This document shows, piece after piece, positions 49,281 through 59,204 of a stretch of 64,000 nucleotides of DNA. The notes below the pieces were generated by a model that ran no database searches, was not told the DNA's origin, and was given only the letters and a program-made list of their open reading frames with translations. Source of the DNA: Woeseia oceani (GTDB lineage Bacteria; Pseudomonadota; Gammaproteobacteria; Steroidobacterales; Woeseiaceae); assembly GCF_001677435.1 (NCBI RefSeq), contig NZ_CP016268.1, positions 1,229,001-1,293,000 on the forward strand, read 5' to 3'. The position numbers and the translations under genes were made by a program. Numbering within the stretch: the first letter of the stretch is position 1; every line of letters starts with the position of its first letter.

Positions 49281-50084
49281 TCATTGCCGCCAGAGGCGCA
49301 GGTCGGGAGCGTCACTGTCGACATTCGACCGGAACGGATTGATGTCTATTCCGCCGCGACGGTTGTAGCGCGCGTAAACCGTCAGCTCCTCCGCCGCGCA
49401 GCGCGACTGCAAATCCGAAAAAATGCGTTCGACGCACAGTTCGTGGAAGTCGGAGTGCCGGCGAAAGCTGACAATGTAGGCAAGCAATGCGCCGCGATCG
49501 ATGCGCGGACCCCGGTAGCGGATCATCACGCTGCCCGTATCAGGCTGGCCGGTCACCGGGCACAGGCTGCGCAACACATGGGAATGCAATGTTTCCCGGA
49601 CGGTGGCGCCGCCGCTGCGTAACAACGTCGCGTCGAGTTCGTAACGGTTGCAGACGACGTCTTCCCGATCGATACAGATGCCGGGCAATTCACTGAACCC
49701 GGCCGTGGCGCCGCCCGGCTGCAGTTGCACCTGCACGGTGCTCTGTACGCACTGGCCAAGGTCTTCGCGCAATCGGTTCGCAACCTCATCCGCCGATGCA
49801 AAGCGGCTCATCGCGTAGGAGTTCAGATAGAGCTTTAGCGATTTGGATTCGATCAATGCCGGCGAGTCCGCCGGAACGGCCAGCGACAATACCGCGACAA
49901 CCGGTCGACCGGCCGTATCGAGCCAGCTCATTTCCCAGGCTGTCCACAGATCGACGCCAGTGAACGGCAAAGCGTCGCCGAGCTTGAGCGCTGCGCGGCC
50001 GTCTGCGCGCGCAACCGGGTAGAGCAGTTCCGCTGTGAGGGTGTCGGGGTAGTCGCTGCTGCGCCCCAGTAATGTGTCTTTCAT
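49281..50084 (-). CDS. queF: NADPH-dependent 7-cyano-7-deazaguanine reductase, type II
   Basis: QueF (267 residues) reduces preQ0 to preQ1 in queuosine synthesis. This is the two-domain (YqcD-like) type II form. The N-terminal half has ESKSLKLYLNSYAMSRF (NADPH/Glu motif region), and the catalytic Cys is Cys175 in LRSLCPVTGQPD in the C-terminal half; FHELCVERIFSDL is the later motif. ATG 50084 was chosen by family length. It converges with the cyclohydrolase homologue 21 bp away. Confidence 0.92.
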   Translation of the reverse strand: MKDTLLGRSSDYPDTLTAELLYPVARADGRAALKLGDALPFTGVDLWTAWEMSWLDTAGRPVVAVLSLAVPADSPALIESKSLKLYLNSYAMSRFASADEVANRLREDLGQCVQSTVQVQLQPGGATAGFSELPGICIDREDVVCNRYELDATLLRSGGATVRETLHSHVLRSLCPVTGQPDTGSVMIRYRGPRIDRGALLAYIVSFRRHSDFHELCVERIFSDLQSRCAAEELTVYARYNRRGGIDINPFRSNVDSDAPDLRLWRQ

Positions 50085-50219
50085 CGGGTAAAGCCTGGCT
50101 AACGAGATGACTAGTGTAGTCATGGCAGCGCGCGGCTGCATCTGCTGCTCACCGCCGAGCCTGTACGAACCGTATGGGGCTGCTGCCGGTTACCGCGGCC
50201 CGACAGCAGCCCGCAGCCG

Positions 50220-51908
50220 TTACAGACGTGAGCCGGTCAGCGTGACATCCGCCTTGCGCCAGACGGTTTCGAAATGCTGGCGAACCTCAGCGGAGTCCTT
50301 GTTCTGACGATCGAGACTCTGCATGAGACCGAACATTGACCAGCCGTTGTGCGGGTAGAGCTCCAGATCACGGCGGTACACCGCTTCAGCGGCCAAAGCG
50401 TCTCCGGATTCCAATAACGCCTGTCCGAGCGAATGGCGCGTCGGGTAGTACCAGAAAGGTGGCTCGGTGTACGGCAGTGCATCCTGAGTGGCAACGGCTA
50501 TTTCGAAGTGCTCGATTGCGCTGTCGAAAGCCCCCTCGGACATGGCGATTTCGCCCTGCACCAGCTCGTCGGCGATTTCGAGCAGCATTGAGGCCGGGTA
50601 CTGGATCTTGTCCAGAAATTGCACGTCCGCGCTGGCGCGCAATGGCACGAGTTGTTCATGCTCCGCGCGCGCGGCCGCCAGGTCGTTGCGGCGAGCGAAT
50701 GCCGTCGCTCGTGCGTAATGCCAGATTGCCGTCGAGTACTCGAGGTTCGCTGGCGGCCTGGGTGCGGCGAGCACATCGTCCCAACGACCGAACTGGGTCA
50801 GGGCCAGCAACGGTATGGTCTTGAAAAATTCAACGCCGGGAAACTCCTCAATCATTTCTATCCGCACGTTGTCAGCGACTTTGCGTGCCGCTTCCAGGGC
50901 TACGGCACTGCGCCCCTGCATGCTGGATGCCGCCCACAGGAAGTGAATATTGTGCGGATAATAGGCCGCCGGGTAAAAACCCTGTGCATTACACGCGGCG
51001 ATATACGCTTCGTCGACTGCCGCGGCTTTTTCATTGGCAGTGGATGCGTCGTCATAGCGTCCGACGCGCCAGTAGATGTGCGATGGCATATGCACAAGAT
51101 GCCCGGCACCAGGGACCAGTGTTTGCAAGGTATCGGCGTGCGGTTCCGCCCGTTCGGGCCGGGACGAAGCTTCGACGGCATGTATGTACAGGTGAATCGC
51201 CATCGGGTGACGTGGTGAGCGGGCCAGCACCGTTTCCAGTGCGTCGATCACTTCGATCGTGTGCGGCTTCGGATTCTCCGGGTCCAGCCAGTAGTCCCAG
51301 GGCATCGTGTTCATTAAAGACTCGGCAAACAACACGGCAGCGTCGTCATCGTCAGGGTATTTCTCTGACAATGCGCGCATTGCGTTGGCGTAGGCGAGGT
51401 CGAGTGGTTCACGTTCGGTACTGGGATCGCCGTTGTAACGCACGGCCAGCGCATTGATGTAATCGCGTTCCTTCTGACTCGCATTGTCCTGCAGAGCGAT
51501 CGCCTGCTGGATGGCGGCGTACGCGGTTCGACGTTCATCGTCGGACATCACGACCTTGCCATTGCTGGTGACATTGATGTTGGGTCCCAGGGCCAACGCT
51601 TCGCCCCAGTAGCACATGGCGCATTCCGGATCGAGCGTTTGCGCGGCGCGGAAAGACCGTACGGATTCAGCATGGTTGAACGCGAAGTCGATTGTCAGGC
51701 CCTGGTCAAAATAACGTTGTGCGTACGGGTCCTGGGTCGTAATGGCGTGGTGATGATCGCCCATGCCGTCAAACAGTGGTGCACCGGCACGGGTGACCAG
51801 GGCAGCGAGGTCGATCTCGCCTGAGTCGGCGGGCTGCTTGTCGCTGCAGGCGCTGGCGATGATCGCCAGCAAGACCAGCGCGTAGCGGTTGGTGCGACGA
51901 TTGTTCAT
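50220..51908 (-). CDS. TPR-rich lipoprotein
   Basis: A 562-residue exported protein. The signal ends in IIASAC (Cys21), so it is probably a lipoprotein. It contains a His cluster (MGDHHHAI at about 49-56), then tetratricopeptide-like helical pairs: FNHAESVRSFRAAQTLDPE (about 78), YAYAIQ-like repeats, AIHLYIHAVEASSRPERA, and a last TPR near GQALLESGDALAAEAVYRRDLELYPHNGWSM. CAMCYWGEALALGP is a distinct family block. No function is established. It stands alone; 78 bp separate it from the upstream hydrolase on the same strand. Confidence 0.75.
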   Translation of the reverse strand: MNNRRTNRYALVLLAIIASACSDKQPADSGEIDLAALVTRAGAPLFDGMGDHHHAITTQDPYAQRYFDQGLTIDFAFNHAESVRSFRAAQTLDPECAMCYWGEALALGPNINVTSNGKVVMSDDERRTAYAAIQQAIALQDNASQKERDYINALAVRYNGDPSTEREPLDLAYANAMRALSEKYPDDDDAAVLFAESLMNTMPWDYWLDPENPKPHTIEVIDALETVLARSPRHPMAIHLYIHAVEASSRPERAEPHADTLQTLVPGAGHLVHMPSHIYWRVGRYDDASTANEKAAAVDEAYIAACNAQGFYPAAYYPHNIHFLWAASSMQGRSAVALEAARKVADNVRIEMIEEFPGVEFFKTIPLLALTQFGRWDDVLAAPRPPANLEYSTAIWHYARATAFARRNDLAAARAEHEQLVPLRASADVQFLDKIQYPASMLLEIADELVQGEIAMSEGAFDSAIEHFEIAVATQDALPYTEPPFWYYPTRHSLGQALLESGDALAAEAVYRRDLELYPHNGWSMFGLMQSLDRQNKDSAEVRQHFETVWRKADVTLTGSRL

Positions 51909-51986
51909 AGTTCTCCCCTTTTGCAGACCGGTGTGGCCGTGGTGCGGTTGGAGGTAACAGCGGCAGGTCTGGTGATCGTGCTGTTA

Positions 51987-52982
51987 TTATAGTTCGGCGG
52001 GGCCAAGTTGCCGGTGCACGAAATCCGCAATCAGTTGTACGACCAAATCATTATTGACTGGTGAGAGAATATCGCCCGCGAATACGTGCCCATTCGCACC
52101 CTGGGCATCAATGTCGATCGTTTCATTGGCAGGCGCGGTGATCCGCTCCAAAGCCGCCCGCGCCCGCTGAATGTCAATTACGTCGTCCTGCGGGGAAAGC
52201 AGGGTGAGTAGCGGTTGCTCGAGCTGCATGGGCAAATCGGAACGCACGGCTTTGACCAGTCGCATGACTTCGACGGCGGCGTCCAAGGGATAGCGCGTTG
52301 TCCAGTAACGCTCCTGCAAATCATTGGCAGCCGTCCAGTGGCGTTCATTCCCGACCACAGCCCGCGCCAGCAATGGTCCGCCAGGCCAGGTCAATATATC
52401 GGCCGACGGGTCTGCGGGTGCGAAGTTCGGCGATAGCAGGATGAGTGCGTCGACGCCGCCGGCAGCAAGACGCTTACGCATCGCGAGTGCCAGGGTAGCG
52501 CCGGTCGAGGTACCGATCAGTAGCGTGCGTTTACCGATTTTCTGGCCGATAGCCAGTGCTTCGGCGGCATCGTCCAGCCAGTCTTCGGCTGAAACCCCGG
52601 CGAGTCTGTTACTGCGGAGGCCGTGCCCGGTCAGGCGGGTCTCAAACAGATTGGCCTGCAAGGCATCTGCCAGCTGTTCGCAGACCGGTGCGATTTCCTG
52701 CCGGGTTGCGGAAAAGCCGTGCAAATAGACCAGCGCGTATTCTGTTTGGGTTGCGGGCAGATCTGCGTACCAGCGAATGCGCTTTTCCGCACCGGCGACC
52801 AGGCCGGGTCCGGCGGCGACACGCGCTTCCGTGCTGGCGAGCCAGGCATCCGCAGGGTCAGGGATTTCAGGCAGATCTGCCGCAGGACCCAACGCGTCGG
52901 GCCAGCTACGTATGGCTGTCAGCAGCACAACCGCCAACAGTGCAACGGCAACAGTCCTGGCGATTATCCGCCGCTTTGGCAC
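51987..52982 (-). CDS. alpha/beta hydrolase with N-terminal membrane anchor
   Basis: A 331-residue alpha/beta hydrolase with a short hydrophobic N-terminus (VAVALLAVVLLTAI). The oxyanion motif YLHGFSATRQE is at 87-97, the nucleophile Ser159 in GTSTGA, and the acid/His near LSPQDDVIDI and GHVFAGD. It resembles monoglyceride-lipase or carboxylesterase types. The start is a GTG directly abutting the EVE-gene stop (TAAGTG), so the two are coupled. The substrate is unknown. Confidence 0.8.
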   Translation of the reverse strand: MPKRRIIARTVAVALLAVVLLTAIRSWPDALGPAADLPEIPDPADAWLASTEARVAAGPGLVAGAEKRIRWYADLPATQTEYALVYLHGFSATRQEIAPVCEQLADALQANLFETRLTGHGLRSNRLAGVSAEDWLDDAAEALAIGQKIGKRTLLIGTSTGATLALAMRKRLAAGGVDALILLSPNFAPADPSADILTWPGGPLLARAVVGNERHWTAANDLQERYWTTRYPLDAAVEVMRLVKAVRSDLPMQLEQPLLTLLSPQDDVIDIQRARAALERITAPANETIDIDAQGANGHVFAGDILSPVNNDLVVQLIADFVHRQLGPAEL

Positions 52983-53435
52983 TTACTCGAGGCTCAGGAT
53001 CAGGTCCCAGTGCTGCTTGCTGACCGGAAAGATCGACAAACGATTGCCGCGCTTGTTGAGCTGGAAGTCATCAAGCGCCGGGTGTTGTTTCAATTCCGTC
53101 AGCGGAATCGGTCGTTTCAGCTGACGCTCAAACTTGACGTCGACCAGTACCCAGCGCGGCTCTTCGGGCGAGCTCTTGGGGTCGTGGTACTTGCTGTTGG
53201 GATCAAATTGCGTCGCGTCCGGGTAGGCCTTGCTGGCGATGCGGGCGAGGCCGACTATCGCTGGTTGCTTGCAACTGGAATGGTAGAAAAATACCTTATC
53301 GCCTACCTTCATGTCGTCCCGCATCATATTGCGGGCCTGATAGTTGCGAATGCCATCCCAGGGTTCCGTTCCGTCGCGTTCCAGGTCGTCAATGCTGTAG
53401 GAATCGGGTTCGGATTTCATTAGCCAGTACGCCAC
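52983..53435 (-). CDS. EVE-domain protein
   Basis: A 150-residue EVE-domain protein (PUA-like fold). It opens MAYWLMKSEPDSYSIDDLER, then WDGIRNYQARNMMRDDMKVGDKVFFYHSS, which are family landmarks; conserved WVLVDVKFERQ and LTELKQHPALDD follow. EVE proteins bind modified bases in nucleic acids. It is the first gene of a two-gene unit with the alpha/beta hydrolase. Confidence 0.92.
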   Translation of the reverse strand: MAYWLMKSEPDSYSIDDLERDGTEPWDGIRNYQARNMMRDDMKVGDKVFFYHSSCKQPAIVGLARIASKAYPDATQFDPNSKYHDPKSSPEEPRWVLVDVKFERQLKRPIPLTELKQHPALDDFQLNKRGNRLSIFPVSKQHWDLILSLE

Positions 53436-53616
53436 CGTAATGCCTCCACTTCACTTGGCTGATCACAATGGGCGGGAGTCTAGCACGGCGGCTGTCGTCG
53501 GGGCCCCGGGGAGAAATTATCCTGTGCTAGTATGTCGCGACTAGCCGTCCGGCCAGGCTGCCGGCGTTACTTTCCAACAAAACCTGTATCTGTCGCCGTC
53601 TTCGGGAGATTCGATT

Positions 53617-54291
53617 TTGGCCAATATGCTTGCCAATATTTTTGGTACCTCACCTGTACAACCGCTCGAGAAGCACTGTGACATCGCCTACCAGTGCACC
53701 AAGCAGCTCAATACCTTTTTCGCCTGCGCCGTCAAGGGCGACTGGGACGGTGCAGCGGCCGCCCGCAAGCTTGTCGAGGATCTGGAAAACCAGGCGGACG
53801 ACGTCAAGAAGGAAATCCGCCTGCATTTGCCAAAGAGCCTGTTCATGCCCGTGCCGCGGGAGGACCTGCTGGAGCTGTTGCTGGTGCAGGACAAGATGGC
53901 CAACCGTGCCAAAGACGTGTCGGGTCTTGTGCTCGGCCGGCGGATGGTGATTCCGGCACAGATTTCGGATGACTTTCTGGAGTTTGTGCGCCGCAATGTC
54001 GATGCAGCGAAGCAGGCGCGCAAGAGCGTCCGCGAACTCGACGAATTGTTCACCAGTGGCTTCAAAGGTGCCGAAGTCAAACTGGTTGAGTCATTGATCG
54101 AAGAGCTGGACCGAATTGAGAGCGACACGGATGAGCGGCAAGCCGACCTGCGTGCCGCATTGTTCAGAATCGAAAGTGAGCTCGAGCCGGTAACCGTGAT
54201 TTTTCTCTATCGGGTCATCGAGCTGACTGGCGAAATAGCCGACATGGCTGAACGGGTAGGGCGGCGCCTTGAGCTGCTGCTGTCTCATTAA
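53617..54291 (+). CDS. DUF47/PhoU-like phosphate transport regulator
   Basis: A 224-residue helical protein of the TIGR00153/DUF47 family (PhoU-like). Blocks such as KKEIRLHLPKSLFMPVPRED, LLLVQDKMANRAKDVSGLVLGR and the C-terminal LYRVIELTGEIADMAERV are typical. It pairs with the PiT phosphate transporter 41 bp downstream and is thought to regulate it. The TTG start 53617 is favoured: GGGAG is 9 bp ahead, whereas the ATG 9 bp later lacks suitable spacing. Confidence 0.9.
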   Translation: MANMLANIFGTSPVQPLEKHCDIAYQCTKQLNTFFACAVKGDWDGAAAARKLVEDLENQADDVKKEIRLHLPKSLFMPVPREDLLELLLVQDKMANRAKDVSGLVLGRRMVIPAQISDDFLEFVRRNVDAAKQARKSVRELDELFTSGFKGAEVKLVESLIEELDRIESDTDERQADLRAALFRIESELEPVTVIFLYRVIELTGEIADMAERVGRRLELLLSH

Positions 54292-54332
54292 AAAGAATCA
54301 CTAGTCCGACAGCATCAGCGGGGAACTAACGG

Positions 54333-55583
54333 ATGGAAGCACAACTTGTCTATATCGCACTCGCGGCGGTATTCGGCATATTCATGGCCTGGGGGATTGG
54401 TGCCAATGACGTCGCCAATGCGATGGCAACGTCGGTCGGGTCGAAAGCACTCACAATCAAGCAGGCAATTCTTGTCGCTGCTATCTTCGAGTTTCTCGGC
54501 GCTGTACTCGCCGGTGGTGCAGTTACATCGACAATACGCAAAGGCATCGTCGATGCGAGCTTGCTCAACGAAACACCCGAGCTGCTGGTTTACGGCATGC
54601 TGGCCTCGTTGCTGGCCGCCGCGATTTGGCTGCTGATAGCATCACGTAACGGCTGGCCGGTCTCCACTACTCATTCCATCGTTGGCGCCATCGTCGGTTT
54701 TGCCGCCGTTGGCATCGGTATGGATGCCGTGCAGTGGGGCAAGGTTGGCACCATCGTGATGAGCTGGGTGGTATCCCCGGTTACCGCCGGTTTTATCGCT
54801 TATCTTATTTTTGGCAGCGTCCAAAGACTCATCCTGACCCAGCCGGACCCACTGGAAAAAGCGCGACGTTATGTGCCGGTCTATATCTTTTTCGCGGCCT
54901 TCACCATTACGTTGGTGACCATACTCAAAGGGCTGACACACGTGGGTCTCGAGCTCAAAATGAGCCATAGTTATATGCTTGCCGTCGCTATAGCCATAGT
55001 TGTTGCGGCCATCGGCAAAGTGGCAATTGCACGGATTGAGCCGGACCCCAAGGCGGAGAAAAAGCAGCACTTCCATACTGTTGAACGGGTCTTCGCCATT
55101 TTGATGGTCGTCACCGCCTGTTCGATGGCGTTCGCACACGGTTCCAATGACGTTGCCAATGCGATTGGGCCGTTGGCGGCGGTCATCAGCATTGCGCAAA
55201 GTGGCGTGATCGGGGCGAAGTCGTCGATACCGCTTTGGGTACTCGTGCTGGGTGGCGCGGGTATTGTTATTGGTCTTGCGACGTACGGCCGCCACGTGAT
55301 CGCAACGGTGGGCGAGAAAATCACCCAACTGACACCAAGTCGCGGTTTTGCGGCCGAACTGGCGGCAGCAACAACCATTGTTATCGCGTCAGGTACCGGT
55401 ATTCCCATTTCCACCACCCACACACTGGTTGGTGCGGTATTGGGTGTAGGTCTGGCACGAGGCATCGATGCGATCGATCTGCGAGTGGTCGGACGCATCT
55501 TCGTGTCATGGGCCGTGACAATACCGGCAGGTGCATTGCTGGCCATCCTGTTCTTCTACATTCTTAAAGCGGTTCTTCCTTAA
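54333..55583 (+). CDS. low-affinity inorganic phosphate transporter, PiT family
   Basis: A 416-residue PiT symporter with about ten membrane helices. The duplicated signature appears as GANDVANAMATSVGSKALT near residue 24 and GSNDVANAIGPLAAV near 270, and PVSTTHSIVGAIVG and PISTTHTLVGAVLG are the paired second motifs. It is paired with the DUF47 protein, the usual arrangement. It couples phosphate uptake to a cation gradient. Confidence 0.95.
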   Translation: MEAQLVYIALAAVFGIFMAWGIGANDVANAMATSVGSKALTIKQAILVAAIFEFLGAVLAGGAVTSTIRKGIVDASLLNETPELLVYGMLASLLAAAIWLLIASRNGWPVSTTHSIVGAIVGFAAVGIGMDAVQWGKVGTIVMSWVVSPVTAGFIAYLIFGSVQRLILTQPDPLEKARRYVPVYIFFAAFTITLVTILKGLTHVGLELKMSHSYMLAVAIAIVVAAIGKVAIARIEPDPKAEKKQHFHTVERVFAILMVVTACSMAFAHGSNDVANAIGPLAAVISIAQSGVIGAKSSIPLWVLVLGGAGIVIGLATYGRHVIATVGEKITQLTPSRGFAAELAAATTIVIASGTGIPISTTHTLVGAVLGVGLARGIDAIDLRVVGRIFVSWAVTIPAGALLAILFFYILKAVLP

Positions 55584-55620
55584 GCGGGTGCCGCTGCTGT
55601 TCAAACGTACAGAGGTGATG

Positions 55621-57366
55621 ATGAAACGCACGCTCGTTAGTTTCCTGTGTGTCCTGTTGTTGCAACCGGCGGTTCTGTTTGCACAGAGTGAAGACGCGGC
55701 CATCATTCGGTATTCGGCCCGCCATCACCCGGTCTATGACACGAACGGCATGGTGGCGTCGCAGAATGCGATAGCCAGCAAGGTCGGTGCCGATATACTT
55801 GCGCGCGGTGGCAACGCAGTCGATGCGGCTGTTGCGGTCGGGTTTTCTCTGGCGGTAACGCTGCCCCGTGCAGGCAACATTGGCGGCGGCGGTTTCATGT
55901 TGATTTATCTGGCAGAAACCGGCGAAACGATTGCCATCGACTACCGCGAAATGGCGCCGCCAGGAGCCAGCCGCGATATGTACCTCGATGAAAACGGCGA
56001 TGTTGATCCGACGCTTTCCAAGTTCAACCATCTGTCGTCGGGTGTTCCCGGCACTGTCGCCGGCTTGTACGCTGCCCACGAACGTTACGGGCGCCTGCCC
56101 TGGCGCAAGCTGCTGGAGCCCGCGATCAAACTTGCCAGCGACGGCGTCATTGTCAGTCATGATCTGGCGAACTTGCTCAAGTCGCGCCGTGCGCGTCTCG
56201 GTTCCAATCCGGCGAGTCTTGCTTACTTCTACAAGAAAGGCGGTGAGCCCTATGCCGCGGGCGAGCGGCTGCGACAGCGTGATCTTGCACGCAGCCTGCG
56301 GCTCATCGCTCGGCAGGGACCGGATGCGTTTTACAAAGGTGAGATTGCCGAGCTGATTATCCGTGATATGCAAGCCAATGGCGGGCTCATTGATGCTGAA
56401 GCGCTGGCATCGTACAAGCCCGTTTTCCGCAAGGCGGTCACCGGTTCCTATCGGGGCTTCGAAGTTGTCTCAATGCCACCTTCCAGTTCCGGTGGTTTGC
56501 ACGTGATTCAAATGCTCAATGTACTTGAGCATTTCCCCGTGCGGGATATGGGGCCGGGCAGTGCCGACAGTGTTCATCTGCTGACTGAGGTCATGAAGCT
56601 GGCTTATGCGGATCGCAGTGAGCATCTGGGTGACATGGACTACTACGATGTTCCGGTTGAGTGGCTGACCAGTGAGTCCTACGCCAAACAGCTGGCCGCC
56701 GGAATCGACATGCAAAGAGCCCGGCCATCGAGTGACATTTCACCGGGCGTGGTGCCGCGCACGGAGAGTAGGGACACGACTCACTTCTCGGTGATGGACA
56801 GAGATGGCAATGCTGTTGCCAACACCTACACGCTCAACTTCAGCTATGGCTCGGGCATCAGTGTGCCAGGTGCCGGTTTTCTCCTGAACAATGAAATGGA
56901 TGATTTCGCGGCAAAGCCGGGAGTGCCGAATGCCTTCGGTCTGACCGGCGGCGATGCCAATGCCATTGAGGGCGGCAAGCGGCCACTTAGTTCGATGACG
57001 CCGACCATGGTGATGAAAGACGGTCAACCGTGGCTGGTGACCGGCAGCCCGGGCGGTAGTCGGATTATTACCACCGTGTTGCAGATGATCGTGAATGTCG
57101 TTGATCACGGCATGAACATTGCGGACGCAACCGCTGTACCGCGTATTCACCATCAGTGGCTGCCTGACAGGTTGGAACTGGAGTCCGGTTTCAGTGCTGA
57201 TACAGTTCGCGAACTGAAACGCCGTGGCCACAACATTGAGAACACGGACGCAATGGGTAGCCTGCAATCGGTGATGCGAGAGGGCGACTTGTTTCAGGGC
57301 GCATCCGACCCGCGCCGGCCCGAGGCTGGGAGTGTCGGGCCAGCCATGAATACGGCGACGCAGTGA
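55621..57366 (+). CDS. ggt: gamma-glutamyltransferase, secreted
   Basis: A 581-residue periplasmic gamma-glutamyltransferase with a Sec signal peptide (SFLCVLLLQPAVLFAQ). The large-subunit motifs ARGGNAVDAAVAVGFSLAVT, GNIGGGGFMLI and GVPGTVAGLYAAHERYG are present; the autocleavage/catalytic Thr is Thr386 in DTTHFSVMDRDGNAVANTYT, and PLSSMTPT lies later. ATG 55621 follows AGAGG at right spacing. It lies 37 bp after the PiT gene. It is a paralogue of the lipoprotein copy at 10.5 kb; residues around the active site are shared, so both are probably active in glutathione degradation. Confidence 0.93.
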   Translation: MKRTLVSFLCVLLLQPAVLFAQSEDAAIIRYSARHHPVYDTNGMVASQNAIASKVGADILARGGNAVDAAVAVGFSLAVTLPRAGNIGGGGFMLIYLAETGETIAIDYREMAPPGASRDMYLDENGDVDPTLSKFNHLSSGVPGTVAGLYAAHERYGRLPWRKLLEPAIKLASDGVIVSHDLANLLKSRRARLGSNPASLAYFYKKGGEPYAAGERLRQRDLARSLRLIARQGPDAFYKGEIAELIIRDMQANGGLIDAEALASYKPVFRKAVTGSYRGFEVVSMPPSSSGGLHVIQMLNVLEHFPVRDMGPGSADSVHLLTEVMKLAYADRSEHLGDMDYYDVPVEWLTSESYAKQLAAGIDMQRARPSSDISPGVVPRTESRDTTHFSVMDRDGNAVANTYTLNFSYGSGISVPGAGFLLNNEMDDFAAKPGVPNAFGLTGGDANAIEGGKRPLSSMTPTMVMKDGQPWLVTGSPGGSRIITTVLQMIVNVVDHGMNIADATAVPRIHHQWLPDRLELESGFSADTVRELKRRGHNIENTDAMGSLQSVMREGDLFQGASDPRRPEAGSVGPAMNTATQ

Positions 57367-57427
57367 GGCGTCAACGCAACGGGCGACGCAGCCGGGCAAA
57401 TCGATTGCCGATGGACGTCGCACTGCA

Positions 57428-58819
57428 GTGAGTAAGCCGGCGCCCGGACATGCCAGTGTTGGTAAGGTCAGTCCGGGCGCCCGTCGATATGCACTGGGCG
57501 TTTTGGTCGCCGTTTATACGTTTAATTTTATCGACCGGCAGATACTGGCGATTCTGCTGCCGGCGATCAAAGCTGAATTCCTGGTGGATGACTGGGTGCT
57601 GGGCTTTCTGGCCGGCTCCGCGTTTGCGCTGTTTTACGCGACGCTCGGTGTACCTATTGCATTGCTGGCGGACCGCTACAATCGGCGCAATTTGATCGCA
57701 CTGGCGCTTGCGATCTGGAGCGGTATGACAGCGTTGTCGGCGGCGGCGGGCAGCGTGCTGCAATTGACCCTGGCGCGCATTGGCGTCGGTATTGGTGAGG
57801 CGGGTTGCAGTCCTCCCGCGCACTCGATGATTTCCGACTACTACCCACCGGAACAGCGCTCCACCGCGTTAGGGATATTCACGCTCGGCATTTCTATCGG
57901 CATCATGATCGCGTACCTGGCCGGCGGCTGGGTCGTGGAGAATATCGGCTGGCGTGCAGCGTTCCTGATCGTTGGCTTGCCAGGTCTGGCTCTCGCCTTG
58001 CTGGTCAGATTCACGGTTACCGAACCCGCGCGCGGCAGTGCGGATTCGAGAATCGACAACACACCGCCACCAGGCATCGTTTACGTCGCGCGCTTCTTGT
58101 TGTTGCGCCGCTCCTTTGCGCACCTCGCGGTAGGCTCCGGTCTCGCGGCATTCGGCGGCTATGCCATTGCCAGTTTTTTCCCCAGCTTTCTGGTTCGCAG
58201 TCACGGCATGAGCCCGACCCTGATCGGTGTTTATCTTGGGTTGATACTCGGCATTGCCGGTGGCGCGGGTTTCGCGGGAGGCGGCTGGATGGCGGATCGG
58301 CTCGGACGTTACGGCCGACGCTGGTCCATGTGGGGTGTGGCTATCGCGTTGCTTGCGGCGTGGCTGTGCCTGTTTCCGGTGTACCTGAGCGATTCGGCAA
58401 ACGGCGCGTTACTGTGGTTTCTGATACCGGCCGTGCTTTCGAATTTTTACCTGGCGACGACGCTGGCCCAGGCGCAGAATCTGGTCGGTTTGCGGATGCG
58501 CGGTGTGGCGGCCGGTCTCATGCTGTTCATCCTGAATATCATCGGTCTTGGCATGGGTCCACAGGTCACCGGGATTCTCAGTGACCTGTATGCGCCGGCG
58601 TTGGGGCAGGAGTCAATGCGCTACAGTTTGCTGACTGTCGCTTCAGTGGTCGGGCCCTGGTCCGCATTTCACTACTACCGGGCCGGTTGTTATCTTGAAA
58701 GTGACCTGGCCAGGGTCGATGATCCAGTGCTGGGCGCAGGCAGCCTTCGCAAATCAGGAGCATTGCTGGCGACAATGATTGTAGTGCTGGTGTTGGTGAT
58801 TTACCTGTTACTCAGATAG
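57428..58819 (+). CDS. MFS transporter
   Basis: A 463-residue major facilitator with 12 helices. The first helix (RYALGVLVAVYTFNFIDRQILAIL) carries the DRQ motif of the spinster/hexuronate-like group, and loop 2-3 has LADRYNRRNLIALALAIWSG. The second half has a similar MADRLGRYGRRWSMWG. The start is a GTG at 57428. It follows ggt by 61 bp. Substrate unknown; similar carriers move organic acids or lipids. Confidence 0.85.
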   Translation: MSKPAPGHASVGKVSPGARRYALGVLVAVYTFNFIDRQILAILLPAIKAEFLVDDWVLGFLAGSAFALFYATLGVPIALLADRYNRRNLIALALAIWSGMTALSAAAGSVLQLTLARIGVGIGEAGCSPPAHSMISDYYPPEQRSTALGIFTLGISIGIMIAYLAGGWVVENIGWRAAFLIVGLPGLALALLVRFTVTEPARGSADSRIDNTPPPGIVYVARFLLLRRSFAHLAVGSGLAAFGGYAIASFFPSFLVRSHGMSPTLIGVYLGLILGIAGGAGFAGGGWMADRLGRYGRRWSMWGVAIALLAAWLCLFPVYLSDSANGALLWFLIPAVLSNFYLATTLAQAQNLVGLRMRGVAAGLMLFILNIIGLGMGPQVTGILSDLYAPALGQESMRYSLLTVASVVGPWSAFHYYRAGCYLESDLARVDDPVLGAGSLRKSGALLATMIVVLVLVIYLLLR

Positions 58820-58885
58820 CGAGCCCGGGCTGCACGTCGCTGACGGCGGCGGTACCGGGCCAACGTGGCATAAGGGATGGGGAAC

Positions 58886-59182
58886 ATGCTGGACCGATTA
58901 ACGGCCCGGGTGCGGCTATTGGTGGATTGCGAAGACGCGTTCGGCTTTTGCGTGAAGCTGGAGCTAAAGGAACTCGGCTGCATATACGTGGATGGGTCGA
59001 GCTACCCGATAGTCGTAAGCAATATTGACGGCGATGCTGCCGCGACATTAATACTCAGTGGTACAGACCTGGACGATCTGCTCGATGGGCGGCTTTCGCC
59101 GCTGACAGCCTTCATGGTGGGCCGCGTTCAGGTAGAAGGCGATCTCGGTAAGGCAATGCAACTGAGTCGCCTGTTTAGCTGA
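58886..59182 (+). CDS. SCP2-like sterol/lipid-carrier domain protein
   Basis: A 98-residue single-domain protein similar to SCP-2 lipid carriers. Recognisable are YPIVVSNIDGDAAATLILSG then TDLDDLLDGRLSPLTAFMVGRVQVEGDLGKAMQLSRLF, the family's final helix block. ATG 58886 has AAGGG 9 bp ahead and is preferred over ATG 58877. Such domains bind acyl or quinone-like lipids. It stands in its own unit between an MFS gene and a convergent glutamine-synthetase-like gene. Confidence 0.8.
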   Translation: MLDRLTARVRLLVDCEDAFGFCVKLELKELGCIYVDGSSYPIVVSNIDGDAAATLILSGTDLDDLLDGRLSPLTAFMVGRVQVEGDLGKAMQLSRLFS

Positions 59183-59204
59183 CACCGTGCTTGCATAACG
59201 ACCT

